A stretch of DNA of 64,000 nucleotides from an uncultured Pelagibacteraceae bacterium (GTDB lineage: Bacteria; Pseudomonadota; Alphaproteobacteria; Pelagibacterales; Pelagibacteraceae), in NCBI GenBank assembly GCA_902569285.1, contig CACFTS010000001.1, positions 1 to 64,000 on the forward strand. Reading direction: 5' to 3'. The position numbers and the translations under genes were made by a program. The notes beneath the pieces were generated by a model, which was given only the letters and a program-made list of their open reading frames with translations, was not told the DNA's origin and did not search any database. Below, piece after piece: positions 43,477 through 55,281 of the stretch (within the stretch, counting starts at the first letter, position 1; the number at the start of each line of letters is the position of its first letter).

Positions 43477-44485
43477 ATTTATAAATTTATCTCTTTATCA
43501 TAAAAAATTTGGATACTACATGAAAAAAAACCCTTTTGGCAAAGAGGGTGATTTTATAACTGCTCCAAATATTTCAAGACTTTTTTCTGAAATGATTGCA
43601 ATTTGGATTTTAAGTTTTTGGCAAAGTTTAGGATCTCCAAAAAAATTTAATTTAATTGAACTTGGTGCGGGAAATGGTGAAATGATGAAAATACTTATAG
43701 AGAGCTTTCAAAATTTTCCAATTTTTTTAAAATCTTGTAATTTTATTATTCATGAAAAAAGTCCCTCTTTAATTAAAGTTCAAAAAAAAAAATTGTATAA
43801 AAGCAAGATAACTTGGCTTCCTAAAATAAAAAGATTAAAAAAAATTCCAACTATATTTATCGCGAATGAATTCTTTGACTCTCTTGCAATTAAACAGTTT
43901 CTTAAGAAAGAAAATTTATGGTTTGAAAAATTTGTTAGTTTAAAAAATAAGAACAAAGCTTTTTTTATTGAAAAAAAATTTAATATGAAAAATTTTGAAA
44001 AAAAAATAAATTTCAAAATATCCAAAAATCAAAATTTTATAGAATATTCTGAAATTAGTATTAATTATTTAAAAAAAATTACAGAAATAATTAAAAAAAA
44101 TTCAGGTGGAATTTTAGTAATAGACTATGGTTATTCTGAAAAAAAAATGAAAAATACCCTTAGGGCAATATCTAAACATAGATTTTCTAACATATTAGAA
44201 AATATTGGTAATTCAGATATTACCCATAATATAAATTTTAATATTTTTCAAAAAATTATAAAACAGTTGAGTGGTTTAAATAGTAATTTGACAACTCAAA
44301 AAGAGTTTTTAATTAAGATGGGAATAAAGCAAAGAGCAGAAATAATCTCAAAAAATCAAAATTTTATAAAGAAAGCAGACATTTATTACAGATTAAAGAG
44401 ACTTATAGATGATAAACAAATGGGAAATTTGTTTAAAGTTATGTTAATAAAAAATCAAAAAAATAAATTCAAATTAGGATTTTAA
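43439..44485 (+). CDS. SAM-dependent methyltransferase, MidA/NDUFAF7 family
   Basis: FGKEGDFITAPNISRLFSEMIAIW, NLIELGAGNGEMM, FIANEFFDSLAIKQF, GGILVIDYGY. Confidence 0.88.
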   Translation: MKSKKILNLPLDKFINLSLYHKKFGYYMKKNPFGKEGDFITAPNISRLFSEMIAIWILSFWQSLGSPKKFNLIELGAGNGEMMKILIESFQNFPIFLKSCNFIIHEKSPSLIKVQKKKLYKSKITWLPKIKRLKKIPTIFIANEFFDSLAIKQFLKKENLWFEKFVSLKNKNKAFFIEKKFNMKNFEKKINFKISKNQNFIEYSEISINYLKKITEIIKKNSGGILVIDYGYSEKKMKNTLRAISKHRFSNILENIGNSDITHNINFNIFQKIIKQLSGLNSNLTTQKEFLIKMGIKQRAEIISKNQNFIKKADIYYRLKRLIDDKQMGNLFKVMLIKNQKNKFKLGF

Positions 44486-44487
44486 AA

Positions 44488-45249
44488 CTGATTACTTCAA
44501 AAAAATTATTAAAACAAAAAAATATTAGTCATGGTTTTTTCAATAGAAATGGTGGTAAATCAAAGGGCATTTATCGAAGTCTAAATTGTGGACCTGGTTC
44601 AAAAGATAATAAAATAAATATTAAAAAAAATTTAAAGATTGTTCAAAATAAAATTAGTAAAAAATCTAAAAATATTTTTTTACTTCATCAAATTCATAGT
44701 AGTAAATTTATTTTTATAGACAAAAATTTTAGATTTAATAAAAAAAAAATAAAAGCTGATGCGGTTATAACTAATCAAGAAAAACTTCCTATAGCTGTTT
44801 TAACAGCTGATTGTGTTCCATTATTATTATATGACTATAAAAAAAATATAATTGCAGCTATTCATGCTGGTTGGAGAGGTGCTTTTAAAGGAATTATAAA
44901 TAAAGTTATAAAGTTCATGTTGAAGAAAGGTTGTAATAGAAAAGATATCACAGCTGCTATTGGACCCTCTATTGCTCAAAAAAGCTATAATGTTAAGTCA
45001 GATTTTAAGAACAAATTCATTAAAAAACATAAAAAAAACAAAATTTTCTTTAAAAATAAAAAAAAAATTATTTATTTTGATTTACCAAATTATGTCAAAT
45101 CTCAACTGAAATTAAATAAAATCAGTAAAATTGATATAATAGGTATTGATACTTATGATAAAAAAAATAATTTTTTTAGTGCTAGGCGATCTTTAAGATC
45201 AAAACACGATGATTATGGTAGAAATATTTCAATAATTATGATTAATTAA
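44488..45249 (+). CDS. pgeF: Laccase-domain/PgeF (YfiH) family protein, non-canonical start
   Basis: In-frame upstream extension of the 44917 ORF encodes NISHGFFNRNGGKSKGIYRSLNCGPGSKDNK...LHQIHSSKFIFI...ADAVITNQEKLPIAVLTADCVPLLLYD...AAIHAGWRGAFKGI; no ATG/GTG/TTG between in-frame stop 44464-44466 and conserved region. Confidence 0.85.
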   Translation: MITSKKLLKQKNISHGFFNRNGGKSKGIYRSLNCGPGSKDNKINIKKNLKIVQNKISKKSKNIFLLHQIHSSKFIFIDKNFRFNKKKIKADAVITNQEKLPIAVLTADCVPLLLYDYKKNIIAAIHAGWRGAFKGIINKVIKFMLKKGCNRKDITAAIGPSIAQKSYNVKSDFKNKFIKKHKKNKIFFKNKKKIIYFDLPNYVKSQLKLNKISKIDIIGIDTYDKKNNFFSARRSLRSKHDDYGRNISIIMIN

Positions 45250-45258
45250 ACTTTTTCA

Positions 45259-46191
45259 ATGAAATTATTAACTGGTAATAGCAATAAAGTTCTCAGTAAG
45301 AATATTGCAAAATATTTAAAGTCAAAACTTGTCAATTCAAGCATAAGAAAATTTTCAGATGGTGAAATCTATGTCGAGATAAATGAAAATATTAGAGGAA
45401 ATAGTATTTTTATTATTCAATCAATTTCATCTCCAGCTAACGATAATTTAATGGAATTGTTATTATGTATCGATGCTCTGAAAAGATCTTCTGCAAAAAA
45501 TATAACTACAGTAATTCCATATTTTGGTTACGCTAGACAAGATAGAAAAGTTGTACCGAGAACTTCAATATCAGCTAAGTTAGTTTCAAATTTAATTACT
45601 AAAGCTGGAGCTGATAGAGTTGTAACTGTTGATTTGCATGCTGGGCAAATTCAAGGTTTCTTTGATATTCCTGTAGATAACCTTTTTGCTACACCAATAT
45701 TTGCGAGACATGTAAAAAAGAAAATTAAAAGTAAAAAAATTATTTGTGTTGCCCCTGATGTAGGTGGAACTGAAAGAGCTAGAGCGCTTGGAAAACTTCT
45801 TAACGCTGGTCTTGCTATTGTAGATAAAAGAAGACCAAAACCTGGAAAATCACAAGTTATGAATGTTATTGGAGATGTAAAAGATCAAACTTGTATCATT
45901 GTAGATGATATAATTGATTCAGGTGGCACTATAATAAATGCGGCTAAAGCCTTAAAAGAAAGAGGCGCTAAAGAAGTTTATGTTTATATTACTCATGGAG
46001 TTTTAAGCGGAGACGCGGTTAAAAAAATAAAAAACTCAGTAATTAAAAATTTAGTAATTACAGACACAATTAATAATGGTGAAAAAACTAAAAGTGCTAA
46101 AAATATAGAAGTTTTACCTATTTCTGGCCTTATGGGAGAAGCTATAAAAAGAATTTCTAACTCAACTTCCGTTTCAGATTTGTTTAAATAA
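45259..46191 (+). CDS. prs: Ribose-phosphate pyrophosphokinase
   Basis: [67 protein letters not shown]. Confidence 0.97.
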   Translation: MKLLTGNSNKVLSKNIAKYLKSKLVNSSIRKFSDGEIYVEINENIRGNSIFIIQSISSPANDNLMELLLCIDALKRSSAKNITTVIPYFGYARQDRKVVPRTSISAKLVSNLITKAGADRVVTVDLHAGQIQGFFDIPVDNLFATPIFARHVKKKIKSKKIICVAPDVGGTERARALGKLLNAGLAIVDKRRPKPGKSQVMNVIGDVKDQTCIIVDDIIDSGGTIINAAKALKERGAKEVYVYITHGVLSGDAVKKIKNSVIKNLVITDTINNGEKTKSAKNIEVLPISGLMGEAIKRISNSTSVSDLFK

Positions 46192-46234
46192 ATATCTTGA
46201 TTATTTATCAACATGAGTTAAAAACCTCTGTTTT

Positions 46235-46978
46235 ATGAATTCATTAGAAGCTAACATCCGAAAAAATGATACTAAAGGGCAATTAAATGCTATTAGAAAT
46301 AATGGCAACGTTCCAGGAATTATCTATGGCGGAAAAGATCAAAATCAAAAAATTTCTATTCCAAAAAAATTACTTAAAACTTTAATTGAAAAAGAAAATT
46401 TTTTATCAAATATTATTACTTTAAGTATTGATGGTAAAACTCAAAACGTTTTACCCAGAGAGATTAAATATCATATTCTAAGTGATGAACCAACTCACGT
46501 AGATTTTTTAAGAATATTACCTGGTGTTAAAATTAAAATTGAAGTGCCTGTTAATTTCATAAACCATGAAAAATCCCCAGGATTAAAAAGAGGTGGTGTT
46601 TTAAACATAGTAAGAAGAAAAGTTGAATTAAGATGTCCAAGTGAAAAAATACCTGCAAATTTAACACTAGATCTTGATGGAATTGATATTGGAGAAAGTT
46701 TTAAAATCTCATCAGTTAAATTAGAATCAGATGTAACACCAACTATTCAAGGAAGAGATTTTGTGATAGCGACACTAGCTCCACCAACAATTATGAAAGA
46801 ACCAGAAAAACCAGCTGAAGCTGAAGCAACTGAAGGTGAAGAAGGAGCTGAGGGAGCAGAAGTAGTTGCTGCAGACGGTGACAAACCAGCTACAGAAGGT
46901 GATAAAAAAGAGGGTGATGAAAAAAAACCTGCTGAAAAAAAACCTGCTGAAAAAAAACCTGCTGAAGAAAAAAAATAG
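46235..46978 (+). CDS. rplY: 50S ribosomal protein L25/Ctc
   Basis: VPGIIYGGKDQNQKISIPKK...HVDFLRI; long acidic/KPAEK C-terminal tail. Confidence 0.92.
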   Translation: MNSLEANIRKNDTKGQLNAIRNNGNVPGIIYGGKDQNQKISIPKKLLKTLIEKENFLSNIITLSIDGKTQNVLPREIKYHILSDEPTHVDFLRILPGVKIKIEVPVNFINHEKSPGLKRGGVLNIVRRKVELRCPSEKIPANLTLDLDGIDIGESFKISSVKLESDVTPTIQGRDFVIATLAPPTIMKEPEKPAEAEATEGEEGAEGAEVVAADGDKPATEGDKKEGDEKKPAEKKPAEKKPAEEKK

Positions 46979-47012
46979 CCAATCAAAATTGAAATTTAAA
47001 TTCCATTAATTT

Positions 47013-47573
47013 ATGCTTTTATTTGTAGGATTGGGTAACCCAGCACCAAACAGTGAAAATAATAGACATAATGTAGGTTTCAAAATTATAGACTCAATTA
47101 ATAAAGAATTTGGACTTTCAAAACAAAAACCAAAATTTAAAGGTCTATTGACTACTGGAAATGTTGGAGGTCAAAAGGTTTATGCTATTAAACCATTAAC
47201 TTTCATGAATAACTCAGGAATTTGCATTAGAGAATTAATTGAATATTTTAAAATTGATGCTGAAAATGTAATAGTTTTTCACGATGACCTTGATATTGAA
47301 TTTGGAAAAATAAAAGCAAAATTTGGTGGATCAAGTGCAGGTCATAATGGAATATCCTCAATTGATAAATTTATTGGAAAAGATTATTCAAGAGTGAGAA
47401 TTGGAATTGGAAAACCCAAAGGAAATATTGAAGTTGCTGATTATGTATTACAAAATTTTGATGAAGAAGAAACTATTAGTATTGAAAAAATCTCAAAAAA
47501 TATAACCGAATCAATTTCAATACTTGTTGAAAAAAAATTAGATTTATTTTCTAGCACAGTTAATAATAAATAA
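47013..47573 (+). CDS. pth: Peptidyl-tRNA hydrolase
   Basis: LFVGLGNPAPNSENNRHNVGFKIID, KPLTFMNNSG, VFHDDLDIEFGKIKAKFGGSSAGHNGISSID. Confidence 0.96.
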   Translation: MLLFVGLGNPAPNSENNRHNVGFKIIDSINKEFGLSKQKPKFKGLLTTGNVGGQKVYAIKPLTFMNNSGICIRELIEYFKIDAENVIVFHDDLDIEFGKIKAKFGGSSAGHNGISSIDKFIGKDYSRVRIGIGKPKGNIEVADYVLQNFDEEETISIEKISKNITESISILVEKKLDLFSSTVNNK

Positions 47574-48646
47574 TGAGTTTTAAGTGTGGAATAGTAGGAT
47601 TGCCCAATGTTGGTAAATCTACTCTCTTTAATGCTTTAACAAATTCAAGCAAAGCTCAAGCTGCAAATTTCCCTTTTTGTACGATTGATCCAAACGTAGG
47701 TGTTGTCCCTGTGCCAGATTATAGGTTAGAAAATCTAGCAAAAATTTCAAAGTCAAAAAAAATTATTAATACGACTATTTCTTTTGTCGATATTGCAGGT
47801 TTAGTTAAAGGTGCTTCTAAAGGTGAGGGTTTAGGAAATAAATTTTTATCACACATAAGAGAAGTTGAAGCGATTATACATATGATTAGATGTTTCGACT
47901 CAGATGATATTCAAAATGTAAACCCAACCGTAGATCCTATTAGAGATCTTGAGATTATTGAGACGGAAATGATGCTCGCAGATCTAGAGTCTATTCAAAC
48001 AAGATTGGGGAAAAGTAATAAAAAAAATGTAGTTGAAGAACAAATTAAAATCCTTGAAACTGCTTTAGATTGTATCAATAACGATAAAGATATTTCTATT
48101 TTAAAAACACAATTTGATATCAAACAACTTAATCAAAGTGGATTATTATCTATAAAACCCAAGATATTTGTTTGTAACGTAGATGAGCAAAGTGTACAGA
48201 ATGGTAATGATTATACAAAGAGATTCATTGATAAGTTTGGACAAGAGAATACTTTAATTATTTCTGCAGACATAGAAAACCAAATTAATGAATTGGATAT
48301 AAGTGAGAAAAAAAATTATATGGAAATGATTGGTTTAAAAGAAACTGGATTAAATATGTTAATTCAAAAAGGTTATAAAATTCTTGAATTAGATACTTAT
48401 TTTACTTCAGGACCTGAAGAAACTAGAGCTTGGACTATACAAAAAAACTGTACAGCTCCAAAGGCAGCAGGCGAAATTCATACTGATTTTGAAAAAGGAT
48501 TTATTAGAGCTGAAACTATTTCTTATAATGATTTCATTGCTAATGAAGGTTGGGTAAATTCTAAAACAAATGGTAAAATGAGATTGGAAGGAAAAGATTA
48601 TATTGTTAAAGACGGCGATGTATTAAACTTCCGTTTCAACACGTGA
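47573..48646 (+). CDS. ychF: Ribosome-binding ATPase YchF
   Basis: [39 protein letters not shown]-terminal TGS-like domain. Confidence 0.97.
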   Translation: MSFKCGIVGLPNVGKSTLFNALTNSSKAQAANFPFCTIDPNVGVVPVPDYRLENLAKISKSKKIINTTISFVDIAGLVKGASKGEGLGNKFLSHIREVEAIIHMIRCFDSDDIQNVNPTVDPIRDLEIIETEMMLADLESIQTRLGKSNKKNVVEEQIKILETALDCINNDKDISILKTQFDIKQLNQSGLLSIKPKIFVCNVDEQSVQNGNDYTKRFIDKFGQENTLIISADIENQINELDISEKKNYMEMIGLKETGLNMLIQKGYKILELDTYFTSGPEETRAWTIQKNCTAPKAAGEIHTDFEKGFIRAETISYNDFIANEGWVNSKTNGKMRLEGKDYIVKDGDVLNFRFNT

Positions 48647-49402
48647 CCAAATCTTTTTCATGCTAAAATAAACTAAAATAGTAAGAATAATTAAATATAC
48701 AATTGCCTTAAAACCCATTTTATGTCTAGACTCTAAGTGAGGTTCTGCAGCCCACATTAAAAATGTTACCACATCCTTTGCCATTTGTTCTTCAGAGGCA
48801 GTAGTTCCATCGGAATATTCTACCAAGCCATCATCTAAGGGTTTTGCCATTCTAATATTATTTCCATACATATATTTATTGTAATACACACCTTCATCTA
48901 ATGTTGTACCACTTGGAGGTGCTTCGTATCCTAAAAGAAGAGAATAAAGATAATCAGCTCCACCACTTCTTGCTTTTGCAAGTACCGACATGTCTGGCGG
49001 ATATGCTCCACCATTAGCTGCTTGAGCTGCTTTTTCATTTTCATAAGGCTTTACAAACTTATCTGATAATTTTGCAGGTCTAGTAAACATATCGCCATCT
49101 TCATTTGGTCCATCGGTAACTTCAAAAGAAGAAGCAATAGCTTTTACTTGTTCAACGGAGAATTCAGGTCCACCTTTTTCACTCAAATTTCTATAACTCA
49201 AGTATTTCATTGAATGACAACCGGCACACACCTCAGAATAAACCTGATATCCTCTTTGTAGTGATCCACGATCAAATTTTCCAAACAAACCTTTAAAGCT
49301 CCAATCTATTTTCAAGAGGTCAGTTTTTTCTGCAGCATTAACTTGATAGCTTCCTATTGATAATAAAAAAATTAAATAAGTTAATGTTATAATTTTCTTC
49401 AT
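48623..49402 (-). CDS. petC: Cytochrome bc1 complex cytochrome c1
   Basis: Heme motif CAGCHSMKYLSYRNL; C-terminal TM anchor. Confidence 0.96.
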   Translation of the reverse strand: MKKIITLTYLIFLLSIGSYQVNAAEKTDLLKIDWSFKGLFGKFDRGSLQRGYQVYSEVCAGCHSMKYLSYRNLSEKGGPEFSVEQVKAIASSFEVTDGPNEDGDMFTRPAKLSDKFVKPYENEKAAQAANGGAYPPDMSVLAKARSGGADYLYSLLLGYEAPPSGTTLDEGVYYNKYMYGNNIRMAKPLDDGLVEYSDGTTASEEQMAKDVVTFLMWAAEPHLESRHKMGFKAIVYLIILTILVYFSMKKIWSRVETEV

Positions 49403-49411
49403 AATGTTAAT

Positions 49412-50665
49412 TTAAATTATTTTTTTTTTAATATTTTCTAGATTTGGAGATCCACCAAGAACTGGTTCTGTGATGCTTAGTGGTACAGGTCTTGTTTTTT
49501 CCTTATATCCTAAAATCGGTAAAATAATTAAAAAATGTATAAAATAATATGCTGTAGCTACTCTAGCTATCAACAAATAAAGTCCTTCAGCTGGCATTGC
49601 GCCCATGTATCCTAAAATTAAAACATCAATAAATAGAATCCAATAAAACTGTTTATATAATGGTCTAAATACTGCGGATCTAATTTTTGAAGTGTCCAGC
49701 CAAGGCAAAATTATTAATACAAAAATTGCTGCAAACATAGCTATAACTCCAAATAATTTATCAGGAACAGATCTTAAAATTGCATAAAAAGGCAATAAGT
49801 ACCATTCTGGAACTATATGAGCCGGAGTTACCATTGGGTTTGCCTCAATATAATTATCTGCATGTCCTAAAATGTTAGGTGAATAAAAAACAAAAAACGC
49901 AAACACAATCATAAACATTAATAAAGCAAAACCATCTTTTATAACAATATATGGATGAAACGGAACTGTATCCTTTGAAGGTTTTTTTATTTCAATTCCA
50001 ATAGGGTTGTTGTTTCCCGGAATATGTAATGCCCAAATATGAAGAGCTACTAGTCCAAAAATTAAAAATGGTAATAAATAGTGTAAAGCATAAAATCTTG
50101 TAAGAGTTGGGTTATCAACTGCAAAGCCTCCCCATAGCCAAGCTACTATACCTTCGCCCACAAAAGGAATTGCACTAAACAAATTTGTAATTACCGTCGC
50201 TCCCCAAAAACTCATCTGCCCCCATGGAAGTACATAACCCATAAAAGCCGTAGCCATCATTAAGAAGTATATAATCATTCCAATAATCCAAATTATCTCT
50301 CTTGGAGACTTATATGATCCATAATACAATGCTCTAAAAATATGAATGTAAACTGCAAGAAAAAACATTGAAGCTCCATTTGCATGAACATACCTAATTA
50401 ACCAACCATAGTTTACATCTCTCATTATGTGTTCAACACTTGCAAAAGCTAAATCTGAATCAGGGATATAATGCATTGCTAAAGTTAAGCCAGTAACTAT
50501 TTGTACAATTAAACAAAAAGTTAATATTCCCCCAAAAGTCCACCAATAATTTAAGTTTTTTGGAGTTGGGTATTCTCTAAGATGATTTGAAAGAGTTAAT
50601 AAAGGTAAACGATCATTGAACCACTTTCCTAACTTTGAACTAGGTTGGTAATCGTGATCACTCAT
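49412..50665 (-). CDS. petB: Cytochrome b
   Basis: [69 protein letters not shown]. Confidence 0.97.
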   Translation of the reverse strand: MSDHDYQPSSKLGKWFNDRLPLLTLSNHLREYPTPKNLNYWWTFGGILTFCLIVQIVTGLTLAMHYIPDSDLAFASVEHIMRDVNYGWLIRYVHANGASMFFLAVYIHIFRALYYGSYKSPREIIWIIGMIIYFLMMATAFMGYVLPWGQMSFWGATVITNLFSAIPFVGEGIVAWLWGGFAVDNPTLTRFYALHYLLPFLIFGLVALHIWALHIPGNNNPIGIEIKKPSKDTVPFHPYIVIKDGFALLMFMIVFAFFVFYSPNILGHADNYIEANPMVTPAHIVPEWYLLPFYAILRSVPDKLFGVIAMFAAIFVLIILPWLDTSKIRSAVFRPLYKQFYWILFIDVLILGYMGAMPAEGLYLLIARVATAYYFIHFLIILPILGYKEKTRPVPLSITEPVLGGSPNLENIKKKII

Positions 50666-50675
50666 AATTTATTCC

Positions 50676-51188
50676 TTACCCAATTTTAATTGTGTTAGCA
50701 TTTAGAAACTCATATTTTGGAACTTCCATATTTGTTGGTGCAGGACCTTTTCTTATTCTGCCAGATGTATCATAATGTGATCCATGACATGGACAGAACC
50801 ATCCATTGTAATCACCTTTATCATTTAAAGGAACACATCCTAAATGAGTACATATTCCCAACATTACTAACCACTCTGGATTTTTAGCTCGATCCTCATC
50901 TTTTTCTGGATGTTTTAATTCTTCTAATTTAACTTTTCTTGCCTCATCAATTTCAGCTTGAGTTCTTCTCTTTATAAAAACTGGCTTACCTCTCCAAAGA
51001 ACTGTTATAGATTTTCCAGGTTCAACTGAACTTATATCAACTTCGGTACTTGCTAAAGCTTTCACTGAAGCGTCAGGATTCATTTGATCAATCAAAGGCC
51101 AAGTTACAGCTACTACTCCAACGGCTCCTACCGCATATGAGACTGTAAATAAAAATTCTCTTCTTTTAGGTTTTTTATCTGACATCAA
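50676..51188 (-). CDS. petA: Ubiquinol-cytochrome c reductase Rieske iron-sulfur subunit
   Basis: CTHLGCVP and CPCHGSHYDTSGRI motifs; N-terminal RREFLFTVSYAVGAVG. Confidence 0.97.
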   Translation of the reverse strand: MMSDKKPKRREFLFTVSYAVGAVGVVAVTWPLIDQMNPDASVKALASTEVDISSVEPGKSITVLWRGKPVFIKRRTQAEIDEARKVKLEELKHPEKDEDRAKNPEWLVMLGICTHLGCVPLNDKGDYNGWFCPCHGSHYDTSGRIRKGPAPTNMEVPKYEFLNANTIKIG

Positions 51189-51288
51189 TAAATTTATTAT
51201 ATTTTTAATCCTAATTAAGCTATTTAATATATGATCTCATATAGTAAAATAATATTTTTTCTACAGAAAGAATGACACACACAACCTT

Positions 51289-51747
51289 ATGAACAAAGAG
51301 CTTAAAATCGCATTATTTGAACCAGATATACCTCAAAATACAGCAGCAATAATTAGAACTTGTGCTTGTCTAGGTGCAAAATTAGAAATTATAGAACCAT
51401 GTGGTTTTTTATTAAGTGACAAGAGATTTAAAAGAGTCGTAATGGATTATATGGATGAAAAAGAAATTAAATTATATCAAAGCTCAGATCATTTTTTTAA
51501 ATCTAAAAAGAATCAAAGAATTATATTGATGACAACTAAAGCATCTGAATCTTACACAAATTTTAAATTTGATAAAAATGATACAATTTTATTTGGAAGA
51601 GAAAGTGCAGGAGTTCCCAAGGGGATACACAAATTAATTAAAAATAGACTAAAGATACCAATGAAAAATAATAAACGTTCACTTAATATTGCATCTTCTG
51701 TAGCAATTATATTGGCCGAATGTTTAAAACAAACTAAATTAAACTAG
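51289..51747 (+). CDS. trmL: tRNA (cytidine(34)-2'-O)-methyltransferase, SPOUT family
   Basis: LFEPDIPQNTAAIIRTCACLGAKLEIIEPCGF, DTILFGRESAGVP, RSLNIASSVAIILAE. Confidence 0.92.
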   Translation: MNKELKIALFEPDIPQNTAAIIRTCACLGAKLEIIEPCGFLLSDKRFKRVVMDYMDEKEIKLYQSSDHFFKSKKNQRIILMTTKASESYTNFKFDKNDTILFGRESAGVPKGIHKLIKNRLKIPMKNNKRSLNIASSVAIILAECLKQTKLN

Positions 51748-51748
51748 T

Positions 51749-52576
51749 ATGAATTTAGAAATTAAAAAAAATTTAGCTAGTAATTGGTTCAAAACACTTC
51801 AAGAAGCTTTGTGTGAAGATATAAATAAACTTGAAAAAAATAAGATTCAATTTAAATCAACTACTTGGAAAAGAAATACCAAGAAAGATGAGGGTGGAGG
51901 CGAACATAGAATTTTACAAAATGGAAAGGTTTTTGAAAAAGTTGGTGTAAACTTTTCAAAAGTTTACGGTAAATTTCCAAAACAATTTCAAAAAAATATA
52001 CTAGGCGCTCATAAAGATCCAAGATTTTGGGCATCAGGAGTTTCTGTTGTCATGCATATGAAAAATCCATTAATCCCTGCTATGCATTTTAATACGAGGT
52101 ATATTTGTACTACACAAGATTGGTTTGGTGGAGGAATGGATATAACTCCATCAAAAATAGATTTAAATGAGAAGCAGGAATTTCATAAAGCTTTAAAGAA
52201 TATGTGTAATCGTCATAACAAAAAATACTATACAAAATATAAAAAATGGTGTGATGAATATTTTTATTTACCTCACAGAAAAGAACCTAGAGGTATTGGA
52301 GGGATTTTCTTTGATTACAAAAAAAATAATTTTGAAAAAGATTTTAAATTTGTAAGAGATGTTGGAATTACTTTTGAACTAATTTTTCAAAAAATTATTA
52401 GAAATAAAATGAAAAAAAAATGGACTGCTAGAGATAAAGAAATGCAATATATTAAAAGAGGAAGATATGCTGAATTTAACTTATTATATGATAGAGGTAC
52501 AAAATTTGGATTACAAACGGGTGGAAATATTGAAGGAATACTGATGTCCTTACCTCCCTTGGCTAAATGGAAATAA
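51749..52576 (+). CDS. hemF: Oxygen-dependent coproporphyrinogen III oxidase
   Basis: [84 protein letters not shown]. Confidence 0.97.
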   Translation: MNLEIKKNLASNWFKTLQEALCEDINKLEKNKIQFKSTTWKRNTKKDEGGGEHRILQNGKVFEKVGVNFSKVYGKFPKQFQKNILGAHKDPRFWASGVSVVMHMKNPLIPAMHFNTRYICTTQDWFGGGMDITPSKIDLNEKQEFHKALKNMCNRHNKKYYTKYKKWCDEYFYLPHRKEPRGIGGIFFDYKKNNFEKDFKFVRDVGITFELIFQKIIRNKMKKKWTARDKEMQYIKRGRYAEFNLLYDRGTKFGLQTGGNIEGILMSLPPLAKWK

Positions 52577-52577
52577 T

Positions 52578-53054
52578 ATGGATAAAGAACCAATTACTTT
52601 AAATGGATTAAACAAACTAAAAGAAGAATTAATTTTTTTAAAAGAAAAAAAAAGACCCGAGATAATAGCTGCCATAGCAGAAGCAAGATCACATGGTGAT
52701 CTTAAAGAAAATGCCGAATACCATGCTGCAAAAGAAGAACAATCTCATAATGAAGGTAGAATAACAGAAATAAATGACATCATTGCTAGAGCTAATGTAA
52801 TTGATGTCACAAAATTAAATAATGATGGTAAAGTAATTTTTGGTTCAACTGTTTTTTTGGAAAATTTAGATAATGGTGAAAAAATTAATTATAAAATTGT
52901 AGGTAAAGACGAAGCAGATCTAAAGCAAAAATTAATTTATTTTCAATCTCCTATTGGCAGAGGTTTAATTGGAAAAAATAAAAATGATTTGGTTGAAATA
53001 AATACTCCAGCAGGAGTAAAAAACTTTGAAATTAAGGATGTTAAATATATTTAA
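52578..53054 (+). CDS. greA: Transcription elongation factor GreA
   Basis: [48 protein letters not shown]. Confidence 0.97.
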   Translation: MDKEPITLNGLNKLKEELIFLKEKKRPEIIAAIAEARSHGDLKENAEYHAAKEEQSHNEGRITEINDIIARANVIDVTKLNNDGKVIFGSTVFLENLDNGEKINYKIVGKDEADLKQKLIYFQSPIGRGLIGKNKNDLVEINTPAGVKNFEIKDVKYI

Positions 53055-54325
53055 TTGTTAATGATATTTTCAACTTGTTGATCAGAAATTTGAAAATTAT
53101 TTTTTACCCATTCCTCTTCAATCATTTTCAATTTTGCACCTAATTGCTTACCCTCTGAGATTTTATATTTTGTCATTAACATATCTGCACCTATTGGCAT
53201 TGTCGGTATTAATTTATTTTCATATATTTCGATTAATTCTTTAAAAGTGTTTTCAAATTTTTTTGATTTGATTAGCATAAAATTTAAAATATCAATCACA
53301 GCTTGCTTTCCTTCATAGTAAAAAACTTTGTTCATTTTGTTTTCTGTAAGTGTTTTTGATTGTGTTTTTTCTTTATAGAAATTATCAATAATTTTAATCC
53401 TTTTTTGATCTTTTTTTGAAATATTAAACTTATATAAAAAATAATCAGTATTATCGGTTTCATCGATAATCATTAAAGACAATAAGAAAATAAAGTCAAC
53501 TCCTTCAAACATTTTTTTTTTAGTTGAGTTTAATTTAGAAAAAATATTTATGTTTTTTAATTCAGGAAAAATTATCTGAATTAACTCTAAGCTTATTTTA
53601 TCCTTAGCTAATTTTTCTAATGTATTTAATTGAGTTATTTTTTTTAATTCATCTAATAATCTATCTTTTGATAATTTTGAAACTCCACCAATATTCATTT
53701 TTAATTTTCTAATTACTTCTAAACTGTGAGGGTTTTTTGAATAATTAACAAAAAACCTTAAATATCTTAATATTCTTAAATAATCTTCTTTAATTCTTTT
53801 GTTTGTATCTCCAATGAAATTAACTAAACCATTTTCTAAATCTTTTTTACCATCATATGGATCAAACAAATTTCCATCACCATCTGAATAAATTGAATTA
53901 ATTGTAAAATCTCTTCGTGAAGCATCTTCTTTCCAATTTTTAGAGAATTGCACCTTTGCATGTCTTCCATCAGTAGAAATATCTTCTCTTAAAGTGGTAA
54001 TTTCAAATTTATATTTTTCTATTACGGCAGTAATAGTTCCATGGTTGACGCCAGTCTCGTAGTATTTTATGTTATTTTTTCCGAGTGCCTCACAAACTTG
54101 ATTTGGTTCTAAATTTGTTGCTAAATCAATATCATCAACTTTTTCTTTATTAATTATTTTTCGAATACAGCCACCAACATATCTAATTTCACTTTCTGAT
54201 GAAAAAGAATTAATTGCTTTAAAAATTTTATGTGTAGGTGTTTTTTTAGTAAGATCCTTAATATTTTGACTTATATAGTCTAAGTTATTTGATCTAAAAA
54301 AAATTGTATCTAAAAAGCTTTTCAT
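53051..54325 (-). CDS. CCA tRNA nucleotidyltransferase / polyA polymerase family
   Basis: [68 protein letters not shown]. Confidence 0.92.
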   Translation of the reverse strand: MKSFLDTIFFRSNNLDYISQNIKDLTKKTPTHKIFKAINSFSSESEIRYVGGCIRKIINKEKVDDIDLATNLEPNQVCEALGKNNIKYYETGVNHGTITAVIEKYKFEITTLREDISTDGRHAKVQFSKNWKEDASRRDFTINSIYSDGDGNLFDPYDGKKDLENGLVNFIGDTNKRIKEDYLRILRYLRFFVNYSKNPHSLEVIRKLKMNIGGVSKLSKDRLLDELKKITQLNTLEKLAKDKISLELIQIIFPELKNINIFSKLNSTKKKMFEGVDFIFLLSLMIIDETDNTDYFLYKFNISKKDQKRIKIIDNFYKEKTQSKTLTENKMNKVFYYEGKQAVIDILNFMLIKSKKFENTFKELIEIYENKLIPTMPIGADMLMTKYKISEGKQLGAKLKMIEEEWVKNNFQISDQQVENIINN

Positions 54326-54328
54326 AGT

Positions 54329-54402
54329 TGGCTGGGGCGCTAGGATTCGAACCTAGGATGCAGGTACCAAAAACCCGTGCCTTACCGCTTGGCTACGCCC
54401 CA
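54329..54402 (-). tRNA. tRNA-Gln (anticodon TTG)
   Basis: Reverse complement TGGGGCGTAGCCAAGCGGTAAGGCACGGGTTTTTGGTACCTGCATCCTAGGTTCGAATCCTAGCGCCCCAGCCA: acceptor, D-arm, GGTTCGAATCC T-arm, encoded CCA. Confidence 0.95.
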
Positions 54403-54435
54403 ATAATAAGTTCGTATAACATAAAAAAGTAAAAT

Positions 54436-55281
54436 TTATATAGTTTTTGAAGCTATACACCAGTAATTTTTATATTTTCTATTAAATTTTTTTTTTGCAC
54501 GTTCACATCTTTCTTTTGATTGAAAATATGCAATTAAAGCAGATCCTGACCCTGTCATTCTTACGAAAACTGGTTTTAATGAATTTTCCAAATATAATTT
54601 AATTTTTTTTAATTTAGGATATTTAGAAAGCACAATTAACTCTAAACTGTTATTCATTTTCCTTAAATAATCAAAATTAAACATATTTTTATTTGGTCTA
54701 TTTAACTTTGGTTTCTCAAATTTTCTTACTTTTGAATATATATCTTTAGTAGAGCAACCAAAATTAGGTTTTACAATTAGAGTATAAATTTTTTTAAAAT
54801 TAGTGAAACGTTTTATCTCATTTCTTGAAGTCAAAATAGAGTTTGTAGAATTTAATCCCAAAATTACATCTGAACCAATTAATTTTGAAATTTCGGTGAT
54901 TTCTTTTTTTTTAATCTTGATTATTTTTTTTTTTATAAAATATCTCAAAATATTTGCAGCATTCATAGAACCACCACCTAAACCTGCTTTATTTGGAATT
55001 TGTTTATTTATTTTTATTTGAAATTTTCTATTTTTTAACAATTTTCTTTTTTCTAATATTTCTAATAATTTAGAAACAGTATTCTTCTTACTTATATTTT
55101 TAGAAAATTTTCCAATGAATGAAATATTATGTTTATTGGATTTTGATCTTTTAATCGATATAACATCGTACAAATCAACAAAAGCTATGATGCTCTCAAT
55201 TCTGTGCAAAGAAGAGGTTTTGCCGGTGATATTTAAAGCTAAATTCAACTTAGCATATGATTTGATTTTAATGTATGACAT
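54436..55281 (-). CDS. ispE: 4-diphosphocytidyl-2-C-methyl-D-erythritol kinase
   Basis: AKLNLALNITGK, QIPNKAGLGGGSMNAANILR, VRMTGSGSALIAYF. Confidence 0.95.
   Translation of the reverse strand: MSYIKIKSYAKLNLALNITGKTSSLHRIESIIAFVDLYDVISIKRSKSNKHNISFIGKFSKNISKKNTVSKLLEILEKRKLLKNRKFQIKINKQIPNKAGLGGGSMNAANILRYFIKKKIIKIKKKEITEISKLIGSDVILGLNSTNSILTSRNEIKRFTNFKKIYTLIVKPNFGCSTKDIYSKVRKFEKPKLNRPNKNMFNFDYLRKMNNSLELIVLSKYPKLKKIKLYLENSLKPVFVRMTGSGSALIAYFQSKERCERAKKKFNRKYKNYWCIASKTI

Noticed and set aside
51229-51242. ATATGA-TC-TCATAT inverted repeat between petA and trmL
   Set aside because: Short AT-rich 6-bp arms, easily random in this composition.
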